Shown here piece after piece: positions 53,091-62,889 of a stretch of DNA of 64,000 nt. A model generated the notes under the pieces. The model did not search any database, was not told where the DNA came from, and saw nothing but the letters and a program-made list of their open reading frames with translations. The stretch comes from Neolewinella antarctica (lineage in GTDB: Bacteria > Bacteroidota > Bacteroidia > Chitinophagales > Saprospiraceae), in contig NZ_JAATJH010000001.1 of NCBI RefSeq assembly GCF_011927835.1, positions 697,104 to 761,103 of the forward strand, read 5' to 3'. Each line of letters opens with the position of its first letter. The first letter of the stretch is position 1. A program made the position numbers and the translations under genes.

Positions 53091-53230
53091 GGTCTGTGGT
53101 CTTTGGTCTGTGGTCTCTGGTCTTTAGTCTTTGCTCTGGAGCCTAGGGTGGATGTCTACCGTAGACTCTAGACCACAGACTCTAGACCTCAGACCCCAGA
53201 CCCCAGACCCTAGACCCTAGACCCTAAACT
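53091..53230. repeat. GGTCTNN heptamer element 3 with inverted arm
   Basis: Eight in-phase heptamers (GGTCTGT, GGTCTTT, GGTCTGT, GGTCTCT, GGTCTTT, AGTCTTT, GCTCTGG, AGCCTAG; 53091-53146), a 14-bp spacer, then ten in-phase complementary heptamers ending in CTAAACT (53161-53230). The largest of the three elements. It lies immediately upstream of the yebC promoter. Confidence 0.92.
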
Positions 53231-53244
53231 CCCGACTAATATCT

Positions 53245-53252
53245 TACCTTCG
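53245..53252 (+). promoter_or_regulatory. -7 promoter element of yebC
   Basis: TACCTTCG, 20 nt before the ATG and just after the heptamer element. Confidence 0.52.
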
Positions 53253-53272
53253 CCCCACAAAATTTCTACCCC

Positions 53273-54110
<838 letters not shown>

Positions 54111-54165
54111 CTCCTACCCTTCCTAACCTTTACCCTACCCTGACCCTCCCGCAAGCCACCCGACG

Positions 54166-54173
54166 TAAATTTG
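54166..54173 (+). promoter_or_regulatory. -7 promoter element of the cytochrome c maturation genes
   Basis: TAAATTTG, a perfect TAnnTTTG, 52 nt before the ccmE ATG. Confidence 0.55.
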
Positions 54174-54225
54174 TGGAACGCTTTTCAGCCCATTGCGTTA
54201 TGTGCTGGAATAACTCCCGCAAGCC

Positions 54226-54627
54226 ATGAAAAAGTCTTACATCCTCGCGCTCCTGATGGTCATCGGTGCCGTCTGCCTCGTTTACTTCAGCAGTGACCAG
54301 GAAGTTGCCCGGTACCGCAGTTTCGCGGAAGCGTCAACTACCGGCACGTCGGTTAAATTAGTGGGTACGCTCGTCAAGGATAAACCCATGGATTACAACC
54401 CGTTGGAGAACCCTGATCTGTTCAGTTTTTACCTGAAGGACGAGCAGGGTACCGAGCGGCGGGTCAACCTTACGCAAGCCAAGCCGCAGGACTTTGAGAT
54501 GAGCGAGTCAATCGTCCTGTCCGGTAAAATGGTCGGTGAAGAATTCCTCGCGACGGACATTCAGATGAAGTGCCCGAGTAAGTACAAGGACGAGGAGAGC
54601 ATGATCAAGGAACTGACGGAGAGTTAG
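54226..54627 (+). CDS. ccmE: CcmE-type heme chaperone, cysteine variant
   Basis: A protein of 133 residues with an N-terminal membrane anchor (ILALLMVIGAVCLVYF) and an OB-fold domain facing the periplasm: VKLVGTLVKDKPMDYNP, FSFYLKDEQGTERRVNL and SIVLSGKMVGEEFLATDIQMKC. CcmE carries heme on a histidine in H-x-x-x-Y; here the site is C116-P-S-K-Y120, the C-x-x-x-Y form known from some sulfate reducers and archaea. It is followed by the CcmF gene, 143 bp on, in the same direction, which strengthens the call. The other Ccm genes are not in the window. Confidence 0.85.
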   Translation: MKKSYILALLMVIGAVCLVYFSSDQEVARYRSFAEASTTGTSVKLVGTLVKDKPMDYNPLENPDLFSFYLKDEQGTERRVNLTQAKPQDFEMSESIVLSGKMVGEEFLATDIQMKCPSKYKDEESMIKELTES

Positions 54628-54662
54628 ACGGCCTGCTGTCTTTTAATCAGCTTCGCTGGTTA

Positions 54663-54745
54663 GATGCCTCGCTTTTAGGCTACCGCACTTCATAGCATCC
54701 TTCTCCCTCCCCCTTAAAGACACAGTAGCTTAAAAGCGAAGCGTC
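54663..54745. repeat. Intergenic inverted repeat between ccmE and ccmF
   Basis: The left arm GATGCCTCGCTTTTAGGCTAC (54663-54683; first 20 bases GATGCCTCGCTTTTAGGCTA) pairs with the right arm 54725-54745, matching at about 18 of 21 positions, with a loop of about 41 bp. It lies just before the ccmF ATG and could affect expression of ccmF. Confidence 0.7.
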
Positions 54746-54770
54746 TTACAACGGCGCAGCCGCCTACAAC

Positions 54771-57656
54771 ATGGAAGAAATCCAATACATCGGTGAACAC
54801 CTGGGTCCACGCTACGTCGGCCACTTCGCCCTGCTGCTTGCATTTTTCGCCGGCGTACTAAGTCTGATCAGCTACTTCCTGGCCACGCAGTACCGCGACG
54901 AGCGGTTGCGCGGTGGCAAATGGGCGCGCCTCGGCCAACTAAGCTTCCTCGCGCACGGCGCGGCGGTGTTTACGGTGATCGGGACGATCTTTTTCGCAAT
55001 GCTCAACCAGTATTACGAATATAGTTATGTCCAGGCTCACGTTTCCGCAGATTTGGATCAACGGTATATCTTCTCCGCCTTTTGGGAAGGCCAGGAAGGA
55101 AGTTTCCTGCTCTGGATGTTCTGGCACGTGATCCTCGGGTATGTCCTTATGGTAACCGCGCGGAAGTGGGAACGGCCCGTAATGACGGTCATTACTTCCG
55201 TTCAGGTGGTACTCGCGAGTATGGTCCTGGGGGTCCACTTCGGGTTCGGCGACATGCTTTTCAAGCTCGGCTCCAGCCCGATGCTATTGCTCCGGGAAAC
55301 GATTGCCATGCCAATCTTCCAGCAAGCGGATTATGTAGATTTGCTAAGGGGTAGTGGTCTCAACCCGAGTCTTCAGAATTACTGGATGACCATTCACCCG
55401 CCAACACTTTTCCTCGGCTTTGCGAGCACGATCGTACCGTTTTCCTTCGCGATTGCGGGACTCTGGTTGAAGGACCACACGGGCTGGCTTAAGCCAGCTT
55501 TGCGCTGGGCCTTGTTCAGTGGCGGCATTCTCGGTATCGGCATCCTAATGGGTGCGGCCTGGGCGTACGAGGCACTCAACTTTGGTGGCTACTGGGCGTG
55601 GGACCCGGTTGAAAATACTAGCCTCGTCCCGTGGTTATTACTGATTGCAGGTATCCACACGAATCTGATTAGCCGGGCGACCGGACAGGGAATTCGGGCT
55701 ACCTATATGTTCTACCTCGGTACGTTCGTCATGATCGTTTACAGTACGTTCATGACGCGGTCGGGTATCCTGGGCGACACGTCCGTCCACGCTTTTACGG
55801 AGATGGGGATGGAATCCCAGCTGTTATTTTTTCTGGCGGCTTACGTGCTGTTGAGTATCGGAATGTTAGCTTGGCGGTGGCGCTCCGTCCCGACGCCGGC
55901 GAAGGAAGAGAGTCTTTCCAGCCGCGAGTTCTGGATGTTCGTCGGTAGCTTGGTGTTGTTCATGTCGGCAGTTTTGATGACGGGCGCGACCAGCCTTCCG
56001 GTTTATAACGAGATTCGCCAGTTCTTCGACCCGGTTTTCGACGGTATCGTGCTGGCCGATCCGGTCGATCACCACAACCGTTTTCAGATTTGGATTGGTA
56101 TTTTTATCGGCATCATGTCCGGCATCGCGCACTTCTTACGGTGGCGGGAGCAGGATTTCGGGACGCAGTGGAAATCATTTGCTTTACACACCGGGGCCGC
56201 GGTCGCGGGTGCAGTGTTATTGAGTTGGGCGACCACGCTCTGGATCGATGCCGTTGCCTGGCAGTACAAACTCATGCTCTTTGCCGGTTGGTTCGCGGTG
56301 TGGACGAATACGGATTACCTGATCAGATTTGCGCGGCGGGATACCAAAGTATTCGGCTCCTCACTGAGTCACATCGGTTTCGGTCTGCTGTTGATCGGCA
56401 TCCTGGCGTCCGGTGCAAACAAGCGCATTATCTCCAAGAATACCTTCTTGATGGAGGGGCTGAGCGCGGACGAAGAACTCCGTAGAACCACCGTTATCCT
56501 CATCAAGGACGAGCCGATGGTGATGGAAAACTACGAGCTCACGCTGCGCAACGATACCATCGACGGCTTCAACCGTACCTACTTCATCGACTACAAGAAA
56601 CGGGACGCGGCGGGGCAAATCATCGAGGAATTCCAGTTGGAGCCAAACTTACTCTACGACAAGAAATTCGAAAAGGTCGCCATCGTCAACCCCAGCACGA
56701 AGCACTACTGGAACCGGGACGTCTTTACGGTCATCGCATCGCTGCCCCTCGAAGAACAGAGCGCGGAGGAAAAGCAGGCCAAGGAAGACAGCCTCAAGTA
56801 CCACGTCTATGATTTAGCGGTGGGAGAAGACGTAATCTTTAAGGATACGCTGGAGATTCGCCGGCCGGACACCTTCATGATCCGCCCGTACAACCTCGAA
56901 CTAACCGAATTTTCCCGTTCCCCGCGTCACCCCGATTACGTAGCCGAACCGGGCGACCTCGGCGTCAGTGCCAGGATCAACGTCAGCCGCTACGACGCCG
57001 ACACGGTTTTCGCCGCCCAGATTGCACTCGTCCTCCGGGAAGGGCTGCTGTTCCACTACCCCGCTCAGGTAAACGAAATTGGCACCCGGGTAAAGATCGA
57101 CGAATCCATCTTCGACGAACTACTGGTGGCCGAAGCCGACCTCGACTACCAAGAGATCAAGGTAAAACCGGGCGATCAGTTCTCCGTCGGCGAAAACCAG
57201 TTCACCTTCCGCGCCTTTCAACCGCAGCCCACCGTCGACCACTACGTGGCGCAATCGGGCGACATCGCCGTTAGCGCTATTCTCGACGTCGTCAGTGCGG
57301 ACGGCAGCACGGGAGAACTACAGCCGGTATTCATCATCCGCGACAACGTCCCCAACCGCGTACGGGACGAAGACCGCAAACTCGGCCTGTTCGCCAACCT
57401 CATCAACCTCGACCCGGAGTCGAGTGAAGCGACCCTACTCATCGCACAGACTTCCCCGAAGGATGCGCTGAACGTTCCGATCGCGGTTGCGACCAATTCC
57501 GACCGCTCGGACTGGCTGGCCCTTCAGGCCATCGAGTTCCCAGGTATTAACTTAGTTTGGATCGGCACGATTTCGATGATGCTGGGCTTACTAATCAATA
57601 TGGTGGTTCGGATTCGTCAGCGGCGGCGGAAGGGGTTGTTGGAGGTGGAAGTCTAA
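54771..57656 (+). CDS. ccmF: CcmF-type cytochrome c heme lyase
   Basis: A membrane protein of 961 residues with many helices (about fifteen). The WWD heme-handling motif is at 272-279, GGYWAWDPVEN, followed by TSLVPWLLLIAGI. Other CcmF/CcsA traits are YEYSYVQAHVSADL and FWEGQEGSFLLWMFWHVILG near the N-terminus and the HPPTLFLGFAS block. From about residue 560 to 920 there is a long periplasmic region, larger than in E. coli CcmF (647 residues), before the last helix (LVWIGTISMMLGLLINMVV). With the Cys-type CcmE it attaches heme to apocytochromes c on the outer face of the inner membrane. A one-change copy of the 17-bp motif is inside a helix-coding part. Confidence 0.88.
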   Translation: MEEIQYIGEHLGPRYVGHFALLLAFFAGVLSLISYFLATQYRDERLRGGKWARLGQLSFLAHGAAVFTVIGTIFFAMLNQYYEYSYVQAHVSADLDQRYIFSAFWEGQEGSFLLWMFWHVILGYVLMVTARKWERPVMTVITSVQVVLASMVLGVHFGFGDMLFKLGSSPMLLLRETIAMPIFQQADYVDLLRGSGLNPSLQNYWMTIHPPTLFLGFASTIVPFSFAIAGLWLKDHTGWLKPALRWALFSGGILGIGILMGAAWAYEALNFGGYWAWDPVENTSLVPWLLLIAGIHTNLISRATGQGIRATYMFYLGTFVMIVYSTFMTRSGILGDTSVHAFTEMGMESQLLFFLAAYVLLSIGMLAWRWRSVPTPAKEESLSSREFWMFVGSLVLFMSAVLMTGATSLPVYNEIRQFFDPVFDGIVLADPVDHHNRFQIWIGIFIGIMSGIAHFLRWREQDFGTQWKSFALHTGAAVAGAVLLSWATTLWIDAVAWQYKLMLFAGWFAVWTNTDYLIRFARRDTKVFGSSLSHIGFGLLLIGILASGANKRIISKNTFLMEGLSADEELRRTTVILIKDEPMVMENYELTLRNDTIDGFNRTYFIDYKKRDAAGQIIEEFQLEPNLLYDKKFEKVAIVNPSTKHYWNRDVFTVIASLPLEEQSAEEKQAKEDSLKYHVYDLAVGEDVIFKDTLEIRRPDTFMIRPYNLELTEFSRSPRHPDYVAEPGDLGVSARINVSRYDADTVFAAQIALVLREGLLFHYPAQVNEIGTRVKIDESIFDELLVAEADLDYQEIKVKPGDQFSVGENQFTFRAFQPQPTVDHYVAQSGDIAVSAILDVVSADGSTGELQPVFIIRDNVPNRVRDEDRKLGLFANLINLDPESSEATLLIAQTSPKDALNVPIAVATNSDRSDWLALQAIEFPGINLVWIGTISMMLGLLINMVVRIRQRRRKGLLEVEV
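56196..56212 (-). repeat. 17-bp dispersed motif inside ccmF
   Basis: The minus strand reads GCACCCGCGACCGCGGC, one change. It is translated on the plus strand as AAVAGA inside a membrane helix. Confidence 0.68.
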
Positions 57657-57710
57657 GTGATTTGCTCCTGATCCGACAAATTATTCATCAAGCTTCTTCA
57701 CGCGTGTTCC

Positions 57711-58130
57711 ATGAAATTTCGCCACCGCAAATTCCGCATACTGGTTACTAGCTTTGTCACCGTGGCGTTTCTGATGGCGATCATTGTTTTTCAGCACGGA
57801 AGTTTCGCCGTAAACTTTAGGCTGTTTTGGTTCGGAATCATCTTGTTACCACTGTACGTCGCGCTCCGTTACGGGGCGGGTATTTTCGAGCGGTACGTTG
57901 TTGACGCGAGCGGGCTCACAATTCGGCGGCCTTTCCGAAAAGCACTGCGGATAGACTTCACAGAAATTAAAACACTGCGGCTCTTGAAGGAAAATATGGA
58001 AGGCGCGCCGTTACGGGGCAAGTTCGAAATCCGGTACCGACCCGATCGAATACACGCTATCGAGTTGGATTACCTCAAAATGCCTCACGAGTTTATGTCG
58101 CGAATCAATGCCGGCTTTCGGGATAGGTAA
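57711..58130 (+). CDS. Small membrane protein with PH-like domain
   Basis: A protein of 139 residues with two N-terminal membrane helices (ILVTSFVTVAFLMAIIVF and LFWFGIILLPLYVAL) followed by a cytoplasmic PH-like domain: RYVVDASGLTIRRPFRKALRIDFTEIKTLRLLK. The layout matches the bacterial PH (bPH) domain group of unknown function, where a membrane hairpin precedes one PH domain. The start is the ATG at 57711, 54 bp after ccmF, so it may be read from the same transcript; it has no evident tie to cytochrome maturation. Confidence 0.7.
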   Translation: MKFRHRKFRILVTSFVTVAFLMAIIVFQHGSFAVNFRLFWFGIILLPLYVALRYGAGIFERYVVDASGLTIRRPFRKALRIDFTEIKTLRLLKENMEGAPLRGKFEIRYRPDRIHAIELDYLKMPHEFMSRINAGFRDR

Positions 58131-58168
58131 TCGCCCGTCCGCAGCGCGGTAGTTTGGCAACGGAAAGA

Positions 58169-59656
58169 TCAATTCGCCGGGCCGTCGTACTCTTTGCGCT
58201 TCAATTCATATACGTACCAGAACGGCTGTCGCGATACCAAACCAAAGGGATCGAAATCGCCCAAAAAAGCGATCTCGTTGGTGTACACTAATGTACCGCC
58301 CGGAGGTGGATCGGGGGTGTTGGTCCGCTCGGAATACAGACACATACTCGTTTCGCAAGCAGACCAATTTCTGTTCTCGTCCTCGATGATAATCACACCG
58401 CCCCGGCGCTGGTAAAAACGGATGACTAAGTGTGAAAGACTGAATACGTGGCGACCGTCCGCAAATAGCGTTACTGGCTCCGAATAGTTATCGTACACGT
58501 AGCGCATCGCGTGGGTGTTGTCGTTCATCGACCGGACGCAGACGGAGACCAGCAGGGCTACGTTTATCACTATCGCCAGTACCAAACCTCGCTTCGGCCA
58601 GCCGGAATCGAATAGCTCCGTTCCGTACTTCTCTTTCAAGTCACGTAACGAGACCACCAGCGCGACGGACAGGAAGGGCAACATCGGGAACATAAACCGA
58701 ATATCTTTACGGGACAGCGCGGAGTGCGCCACGAAAAAGAAAAGGAAAGACCAGGTGATCGGGTCTTTACGGTAGCGCCAACAGAACCACCCAGTGGCGG
58801 CTAGGTACACCAGACTCAGGGGTGGGATACCCCGCTCGAAAATATACTCGATGTAGCCATACCAGGGTTTCGTACCGAACCCGGCGGCTTTACCCTCGAT
58901 CAAGTTCTGCGCGAGGTAGTTCCAGGGGGCAAAAACCCATTCATTATAAAACCAGCGGTCGATCAACGTACCCACACCAACAACCGTGAGCCCACCGACA
59001 ATTAGTAATCCGAGATATTTCCAGTTCGGTTTGCCAACGAACAACAGCCACGCCACGAAGCCCACCACGGCCAGCGCCATCTGGTAGCGAAATTCGAAAC
59101 TCAACCCAAACAAAACGCCGGCCCACAAGGCACTGCTCTTTCCCCCATTGCCCGACACCCGCGACAGCGCAAACTTATCTAAAACCGGTGGCAATGGATA
59201 GGCCAGCAACCCAAAAACAAACATCGCCCCCGACCAGGATTCACTCGCGAAACGCACACCGGCGAAGACGTTGCACCAGCTAAACAACAGCGCCAGGGCT
59301 AGCCACTTACGGTTCGTCGCGTCCGAAAAAGTGGGGGCGTACCGCCGGTAAAGCGCCACCGCAACACCGAGGTACAGCACCGCGCTGAATAAGCGTAGCA
59401 AGCCGGCCATAAAGAATGGATTCACCTCACCAAACACCGTAAGCGCCTGGTAAACAACGTAGGCCAGAAAGGGCTGGAGGGCCGGCCGCATTTGCTCCGC
59501 AAACTCCCAGGGAAGATCAGCGCCAGCCACGAAACCCACTTTGTGGGCCGCAAATTCCAGCACCTGAAAGTGTTCGTCGCCCTGGTAAAAACCGGTGGCG
59601 TTCCAGACGGTCAGCAGGAGGACCGCGGCGGCGATTAGCAAGTAGTTACGCGGCAA
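58169..59656 (-). CDS. GT22-like membrane mannosyltransferase family protein
   Basis: An inner-membrane glycosyltransferase of 495 residues with about ten helices. The GT-C signature is at the N-terminus: YQGDEHFQVLEFA, with the acidic D-E of the first periplasmic loop. RFASESWSGAMFVFGLLAYP and the late HSALSRKDIRFMFPMLPFL, in place of HKEERF, follow the ALG9/PIG-B type (PF03901) family. It probably adds mannose or another sugar from a lipid-linked donor to a glycan; the acceptor is unknown. The only start in the open frame is TTG at 59656, which begins the first helix (LLIAAAVLLLTVW) directly and has a plausible promoter 20 nt upstream. Confidence 0.82.
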   Translation of the reverse strand: MPRNYLLIAAAVLLLTVWNATGFYQGDEHFQVLEFAAHKVGFVAGADLPWEFAEQMRPALQPFLAYVVYQALTVFGEVNPFFMAGLLRLFSAVLYLGVAVALYRRYAPTFSDATNRKWLALALLFSWCNVFAGVRFASESWSGAMFVFGLLAYPLPPVLDKFALSRVSGNGGKSSALWAGVLFGLSFEFRYQMALAVVGFVAWLLFVGKPNWKYLGLLIVGGLTVVGVGTLIDRWFYNEWVFAPWNYLAQNLIEGKAAGFGTKPWYGYIEYIFERGIPPLSLVYLAATGWFCWRYRKDPITWSFLFFFVAHSALSRKDIRFMFPMLPFLSVALVVSLRDLKEKYGTELFDSGWPKRGLVLAIVINVALLVSVCVRSMNDNTHAMRYVYDNYSEPVTLFADGRHVFSLSHLVIRFYQRRGGVIIIEDENRNWSACETSMCLYSERTNTPDPPPGGTLVYTNEIAFLGDFDPFGLVSRQPFWYVYELKRKEYDGPAN

Positions 59657-59676
59657 GGGATAGTTTTTTGGTCAGG

Positions 59677-59684
59677 CGAATGTA
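59677..59684 (-). promoter_or_regulatory. Probable -7 element of the GT22 gene
   Basis: The minus strand reads TACATTCG, 20 nt before the TTG start. It supports that start. Confidence 0.42.
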
Positions 59685-59761
59685 GCGCTTTGGTGATGGG
59701 GCAACTAAAATATATCTTTAGTCGCTCCCTGATGTCCTTAATCTTACTTTATCGCTCCAGT

Positions 59762-61237
59762 ATGTTCCGAATTTGCCTTGCGTTGATCGTCCTACCCACC
59801 CTACTCGCCGGCCAGCATTCCGTTGCGGACACGCGGGCCATTCCGCTTTTACGAACGATTCGCGACACCATCGCTTACCACCACCCGGCGGCGCAGTCCG
59901 CAGCAACACGCGCGGCGCTGCGATTAGCTTACGACGACGCCGAGCTTACTTTGCAACAATTGATCGCCGCACCGGGAGACTCCATCGGGGTTCAAGACTT
60001 CATTCTCACCGCCGCCACGTTCCAAAGGCAACTCCAGGACGGTCACCTGCAGTTGAGGCCGCACCGGTCGAAAGCGTGGAAGAAGGCGCACAAAGATTAC
60101 CGCCGCCCGTCCACCTACCTGACCGCAGACGATCAGCTCATCCTGGTGACTGATCTGCCAACCAATCAAGATACCCTGCGCAAGGGCACCGAAATCCTTG
60201 CTTTCAACGGCCAGCCCGTGGCTGATTTGATCGATCAACTGACCGTGTTCAGCGGACTAAACGATGAGGGGTACGACCGTGCGGCCAGGGTCATCCACAG
60301 TAAATCCCTGGCCTACCACTACCAGGAACGGTACGGCTACCGGGACAGCCTGACGGTAACTTACCTGGTACCTGAAACGGGTTCGACGCGGGACGCGGCG
60401 ATCGGTATGTTGGTGCCCGAAGCAGCGGACGCTACGGACGACCCTCCGACCCGGAGCGCAAAGAAACGCGCCCGGAAGGAGACGGAAGCCAAGCTTCACG
60501 AAAAATTTTTGAGCCTGAAGAAAGCTCCGGACAGCAGTGCCTGGATTCTTACGGTCCGCTCTTTTTCGGACAGCCGATTCAAGCACGCCAACTACGGCCG
60601 GCTGCTGAAACAATCCTTCGCGAAAATCAACGAGAGTGGTCTGGGCAAGTTGATTCTTGATTTACGGGTCAACGGTGGCGGCGACATGGGCAACGCGCGT
60701 ACCCTGATACGTTATTTAGTCGACGAGCCTTTTGTTATGGTGGACGAAGTTGTTAGCACCGCCCCCACGGCCGGTGGCGTTGGCTTGTTCCAAAAATATG
60801 GTCTCTACGTCGGTGCCGGAGTACGCAAACGGAACGATGGGTACCACCTCGGCTACGCGGAAAAAGTCGCCAAACCGATGCGGAACGGCTTCCGGGGCGA
60901 TCTGGTCGTGCTGGTCGACGAAGGCACCTTTTCCGCCAGCACGTTGGTGGCCCGAACCCTCGACGTGATGGACGTGGGCGTGTTGGTGGGTACACGGACC
61001 GGTGGCGGGACCGGGACGCTATTCGGCGGAAAACTCCGGAAGATCATTCTGGGGGAGAAGAACGAGCTGCAACTTAGTTTGATCGTACCCGTCTGGACGT
61101 TCAAACCCCTCGGGGCTACGCCGGGCACGGTTACTCCAGACGTTATTATTTCCTTTACTAAGGAAGATCTACTCAAAGATATTTCACCGATGTACACCAA
61201 AGCGCTGGAAATACTGAACGGCGATTTTCCCCGTTAA
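59762..61237 (+). CDS. S41-family peptidase, exported
   Basis: A protein of 491 residues with a signal peptide (ICLALIVLPTLLAGQ). The C-terminal half is an S41 (tail-specific/tricorn-like) protease domain: LGKLILDLRVNGGGDMGNART, then VVLVDEGTFSASTLVARTL with the probable nucleophile S391 in TFSAS, and GVLVGTRTGGGTGTLFGG. A helical N-terminal part and a probable degenerate PDZ-like region (TLRKGTEILAFNGQPVADLI) precede it. The catalytic Lys/Glu partners are not obvious by eye. It should act in the periplasm or outside. The ATG at 59762 is preferred over a TTG at 59690, since it starts the signal peptide. Confidence 0.83.
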   Translation: MFRICLALIVLPTLLAGQHSVADTRAIPLLRTIRDTIAYHHPAAQSAATRAALRLAYDDAELTLQQLIAAPGDSIGVQDFILTAATFQRQLQDGHLQLRPHRSKAWKKAHKDYRRPSTYLTADDQLILVTDLPTNQDTLRKGTEILAFNGQPVADLIDQLTVFSGLNDEGYDRAARVIHSKSLAYHYQERYGYRDSLTVTYLVPETGSTRDAAIGMLVPEAADATDDPPTRSAKKRARKETEAKLHEKFLSLKKAPDSSAWILTVRSFSDSRFKHANYGRLLKQSFAKINESGLGKLILDLRVNGGGDMGNARTLIRYLVDEPFVMVDEVVSTAPTAGGVGLFQKYGLYVGAGVRKRNDGYHLGYAEKVAKPMRNGFRGDLVVLVDEGTFSASTLVARTLDVMDVGVLVGTRTGGGTGTLFGGKLRKIILGEKNELQLSLIVPVWTFKPLGATPGTVTPDVIISFTKEDLLKDISPMYTKALEILNGDFPR

Positions 61238-61251
61238 TTCGGCGCGCGCCC

Positions 61252-61259
61252 TACCTTCG
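61252..61259 (+). promoter_or_regulatory. -7 promoter element of the methyltransferase gene
   Basis: TACCTTCG ending 4 nt before the ATG at 61264. Confidence 0.55.
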
Positions 61260-61263
61260 CCCC

Positions 61264-62067
61264 ATGCACCAAAGGCACTACGACCGACGCCAGTATTTCG
61301 ACGAGCAAGCCCGCACGACGCGCGAGTTCGTCATCCCCTACATCAACCAATCCATGCCGATCTCGGCGAAGACCCGCGTCTTCGAGATTGGCTGTGGGGA
61401 GGGCGGCAACCTCGTTCCTTTCCTCAAACTTGGCTGTGCGTGCGTCGGTGTCGATCTCCTCCAGAGTAAGATCGACCTCGGCAAAGAATACTTACGCGAC
61501 GTGGCCCCGGGCGCGCCGGTCGAGCTGGTCATTCAAGATATTTACGACGCTAGCGCCGACCGCCTCGGCCAGTTCGATCTGATCATGCTGCGTGACGTCA
61601 TCGAGCACATTCACGACCAGGAACGGTTTCTCACCATGGTCCACCGTTACCTAAAGCCCGGTGGCCGCATCTTCTTTGGTTTCCCCCCGTGGCGAATGCC
61701 GTTCGGCGGCCACCAGCAGGTGCTGGACAATAAATACCTGAGCAAACTGCCGTGGTTTCACTTGTTGCCGCGATCGGTTTATAAGAAAATACTGCAGTTG
61801 GGTGGAGAAAAGCCAGGGCGGATCGACGACATTCTTGAAATCCAAGAAACGGGCATCAGCATCGGCGAATTCAGTGCGTTGATCGAGCGCACCGGCTTCC
61901 GCTTCGAGCAGAAGGATCTGTGGTTCATTAACCCCAATTACCAGGCTAAATTCGGTCTGCGCCCGAGGAAACTGAACGGGCTGCTTGCGAGCATCCCCTG
62001 GGTGAAAGATTACTACACCACTTGTTGTTACGCATTAGTTCGCGCCGCGCAAGCCGGTGAAAATTAG
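61264..62067 (+). CDS. Class I SAM-dependent methyltransferase
   Basis: A protein of 267 residues with the Rossmann-type methyltransferase core: motif I RVFEIGCGEGGNLVPFLKLG, the acidic residue at the end of strand 2 (CVGVDLLQSKIDLG), FDLIMLRDVIEHIHDQERFL (motif IV) and VHRYLKPGGRIFFGFPPWRMP (post-motif). The UbiE/Methyltransf_11 type is the closest match; substrate not predictable. An approximately 90-residue C-terminal part (from DNKYLSKLPWFHLL) is unlike general methyltransferases and may bind the substrate. It is cytoplasmic. The start follows a -7 element by 4 nt. Confidence 0.85.
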   Translation: MHQRHYDRRQYFDEQARTTREFVIPYINQSMPISAKTRVFEIGCGEGGNLVPFLKLGCACVGVDLLQSKIDLGKEYLRDVAPGAPVELVIQDIYDASADRLGQFDLIMLRDVIEHIHDQERFLTMVHRYLKPGGRIFFGFPPWRMPFGGHQQVLDNKYLSKLPWFHLLPRSVYKKILQLGGEKPGRIDDILEIQETGISIGEFSALIERTGFRFEQKDLWFINPNYQAKFGLRPRKLNGLLASIPWVKDYYTTCCYALVRAAQAGEN

Positions 62068-62121
62068 GGGCGCGGCCGTAGAAGCAAAGAAGCTTGGTGA
62101 AGAGCAAAAGTGATTGGCTCC

Positions 62122-62853
62122 TTACTTCAAGTCAAAAAGGTCCACCACCCCCGGGTACCGGTCTACCTCGAACCCTTCGGCAAACTCAAAATTGGCCTCC
62201 CGGGCAAAGCTGCGCGCCTTGGCTTCGATAAAGGCCATGAAGTCCGCCCCGCTGATCGGCGTTTTTACCTGCTCGGCGAACTCCCCCATTTTGTGGTCGT
62301 CGAACTGGCTTTCGTAGCACCGGATGATGTCCATCTTCTTGGCTAGGTAGCCGGAGATGTCCACGACAAAGTCCGGTTTGCGGTTCCGATCCTGAATGTA
62401 ATGGTAGACGTTGTCCGGCCGGTGCTTCCCCTGCGGTTTGCCGTTGTCGTCGGTAGTTCCAATTTTAATCAGCCCGCTGTAAAAACACGCGTCGGAAGTT
62501 AGCTTGGCGGCGCGGCCGTGGTCGGGGTGGCGATCGGCGAGCGCGTTGGTCAACACAATTTTGGGCGTGCAGCGGCGCAGCACCCGGACAATCTTAATAA
62601 TGTTCTCCTGACTGTACTCCATGAAGCCGTCGGGCATGTCCAGGTTCTCCCGGAACCTCGCACCGATTTTGACCGCAGCGTTGTTTGCCTCCCGTGTGCG
62701 AATGTCCGCGCTTCCGCGTGAACCGAGTTCACCACGGGTAAGGTCCAGCATACCAACGGAATAACCCAGGTCGATGTGCCGCAGCAAGGTACCTGAAATG
62801 GCTAGTTCGATATCGTCGGGGTGTACGCCAATGGCGAGAATGTCAACGTGCAT
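62122..62853 (-). CDS. bshB1: Bacillithiol biosynthesis deacetylase BshB1
   Basis: A zinc deacetylase of 243 residues of the LmbE/PIG-L family, BshB1 type. The zinc motif is GVHPDDIELAISGTL (H11, D14), with RGELGSRGS after it, REANNAAVKIG, and the second histidine in ADRHPDHGRAAKL. The YHYIQDRNRKPDFVVDIS and QFDDHKMGEFAEQV blocks are specific to BshB1. It removes the acetyl group from N-acetylglucosaminyl-malate on the way to bacillithiol, a low-molecular-weight thiol of Firmicutes and Bacteroidota. No BshA or BshC is nearby. Start ATG at 62853. Confidence 0.9.
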   Translation of the reverse strand: MHVDILAIGVHPDDIELAISGTLLRHIDLGYSVGMLDLTRGELGSRGSADIRTREANNAAVKIGARFRENLDMPDGFMEYSQENIIKIVRVLRRCTPKIVLTNALADRHPDHGRAAKLTSDACFYSGLIKIGTTDDNGKPQGKHRPDNVYHYIQDRNRKPDFVVDISGYLAKKMDIIRCYESQFDDHKMGEFAEQVKTPISGADFMAFIEAKARSFAREANFEFAEGFEVDRYPGVVDLFDLK

Positions 62854-62889
62854 AGTATTTATTTTTGGAGGTACGGAAGCGGAGAGAGG

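Noticed and set aside
59154-59170. A further weak motif match inside the GT22 gene (ACCCGCGACAGCGC)
   Set aside because: Three mismatches against the consensus; not separable from chance.
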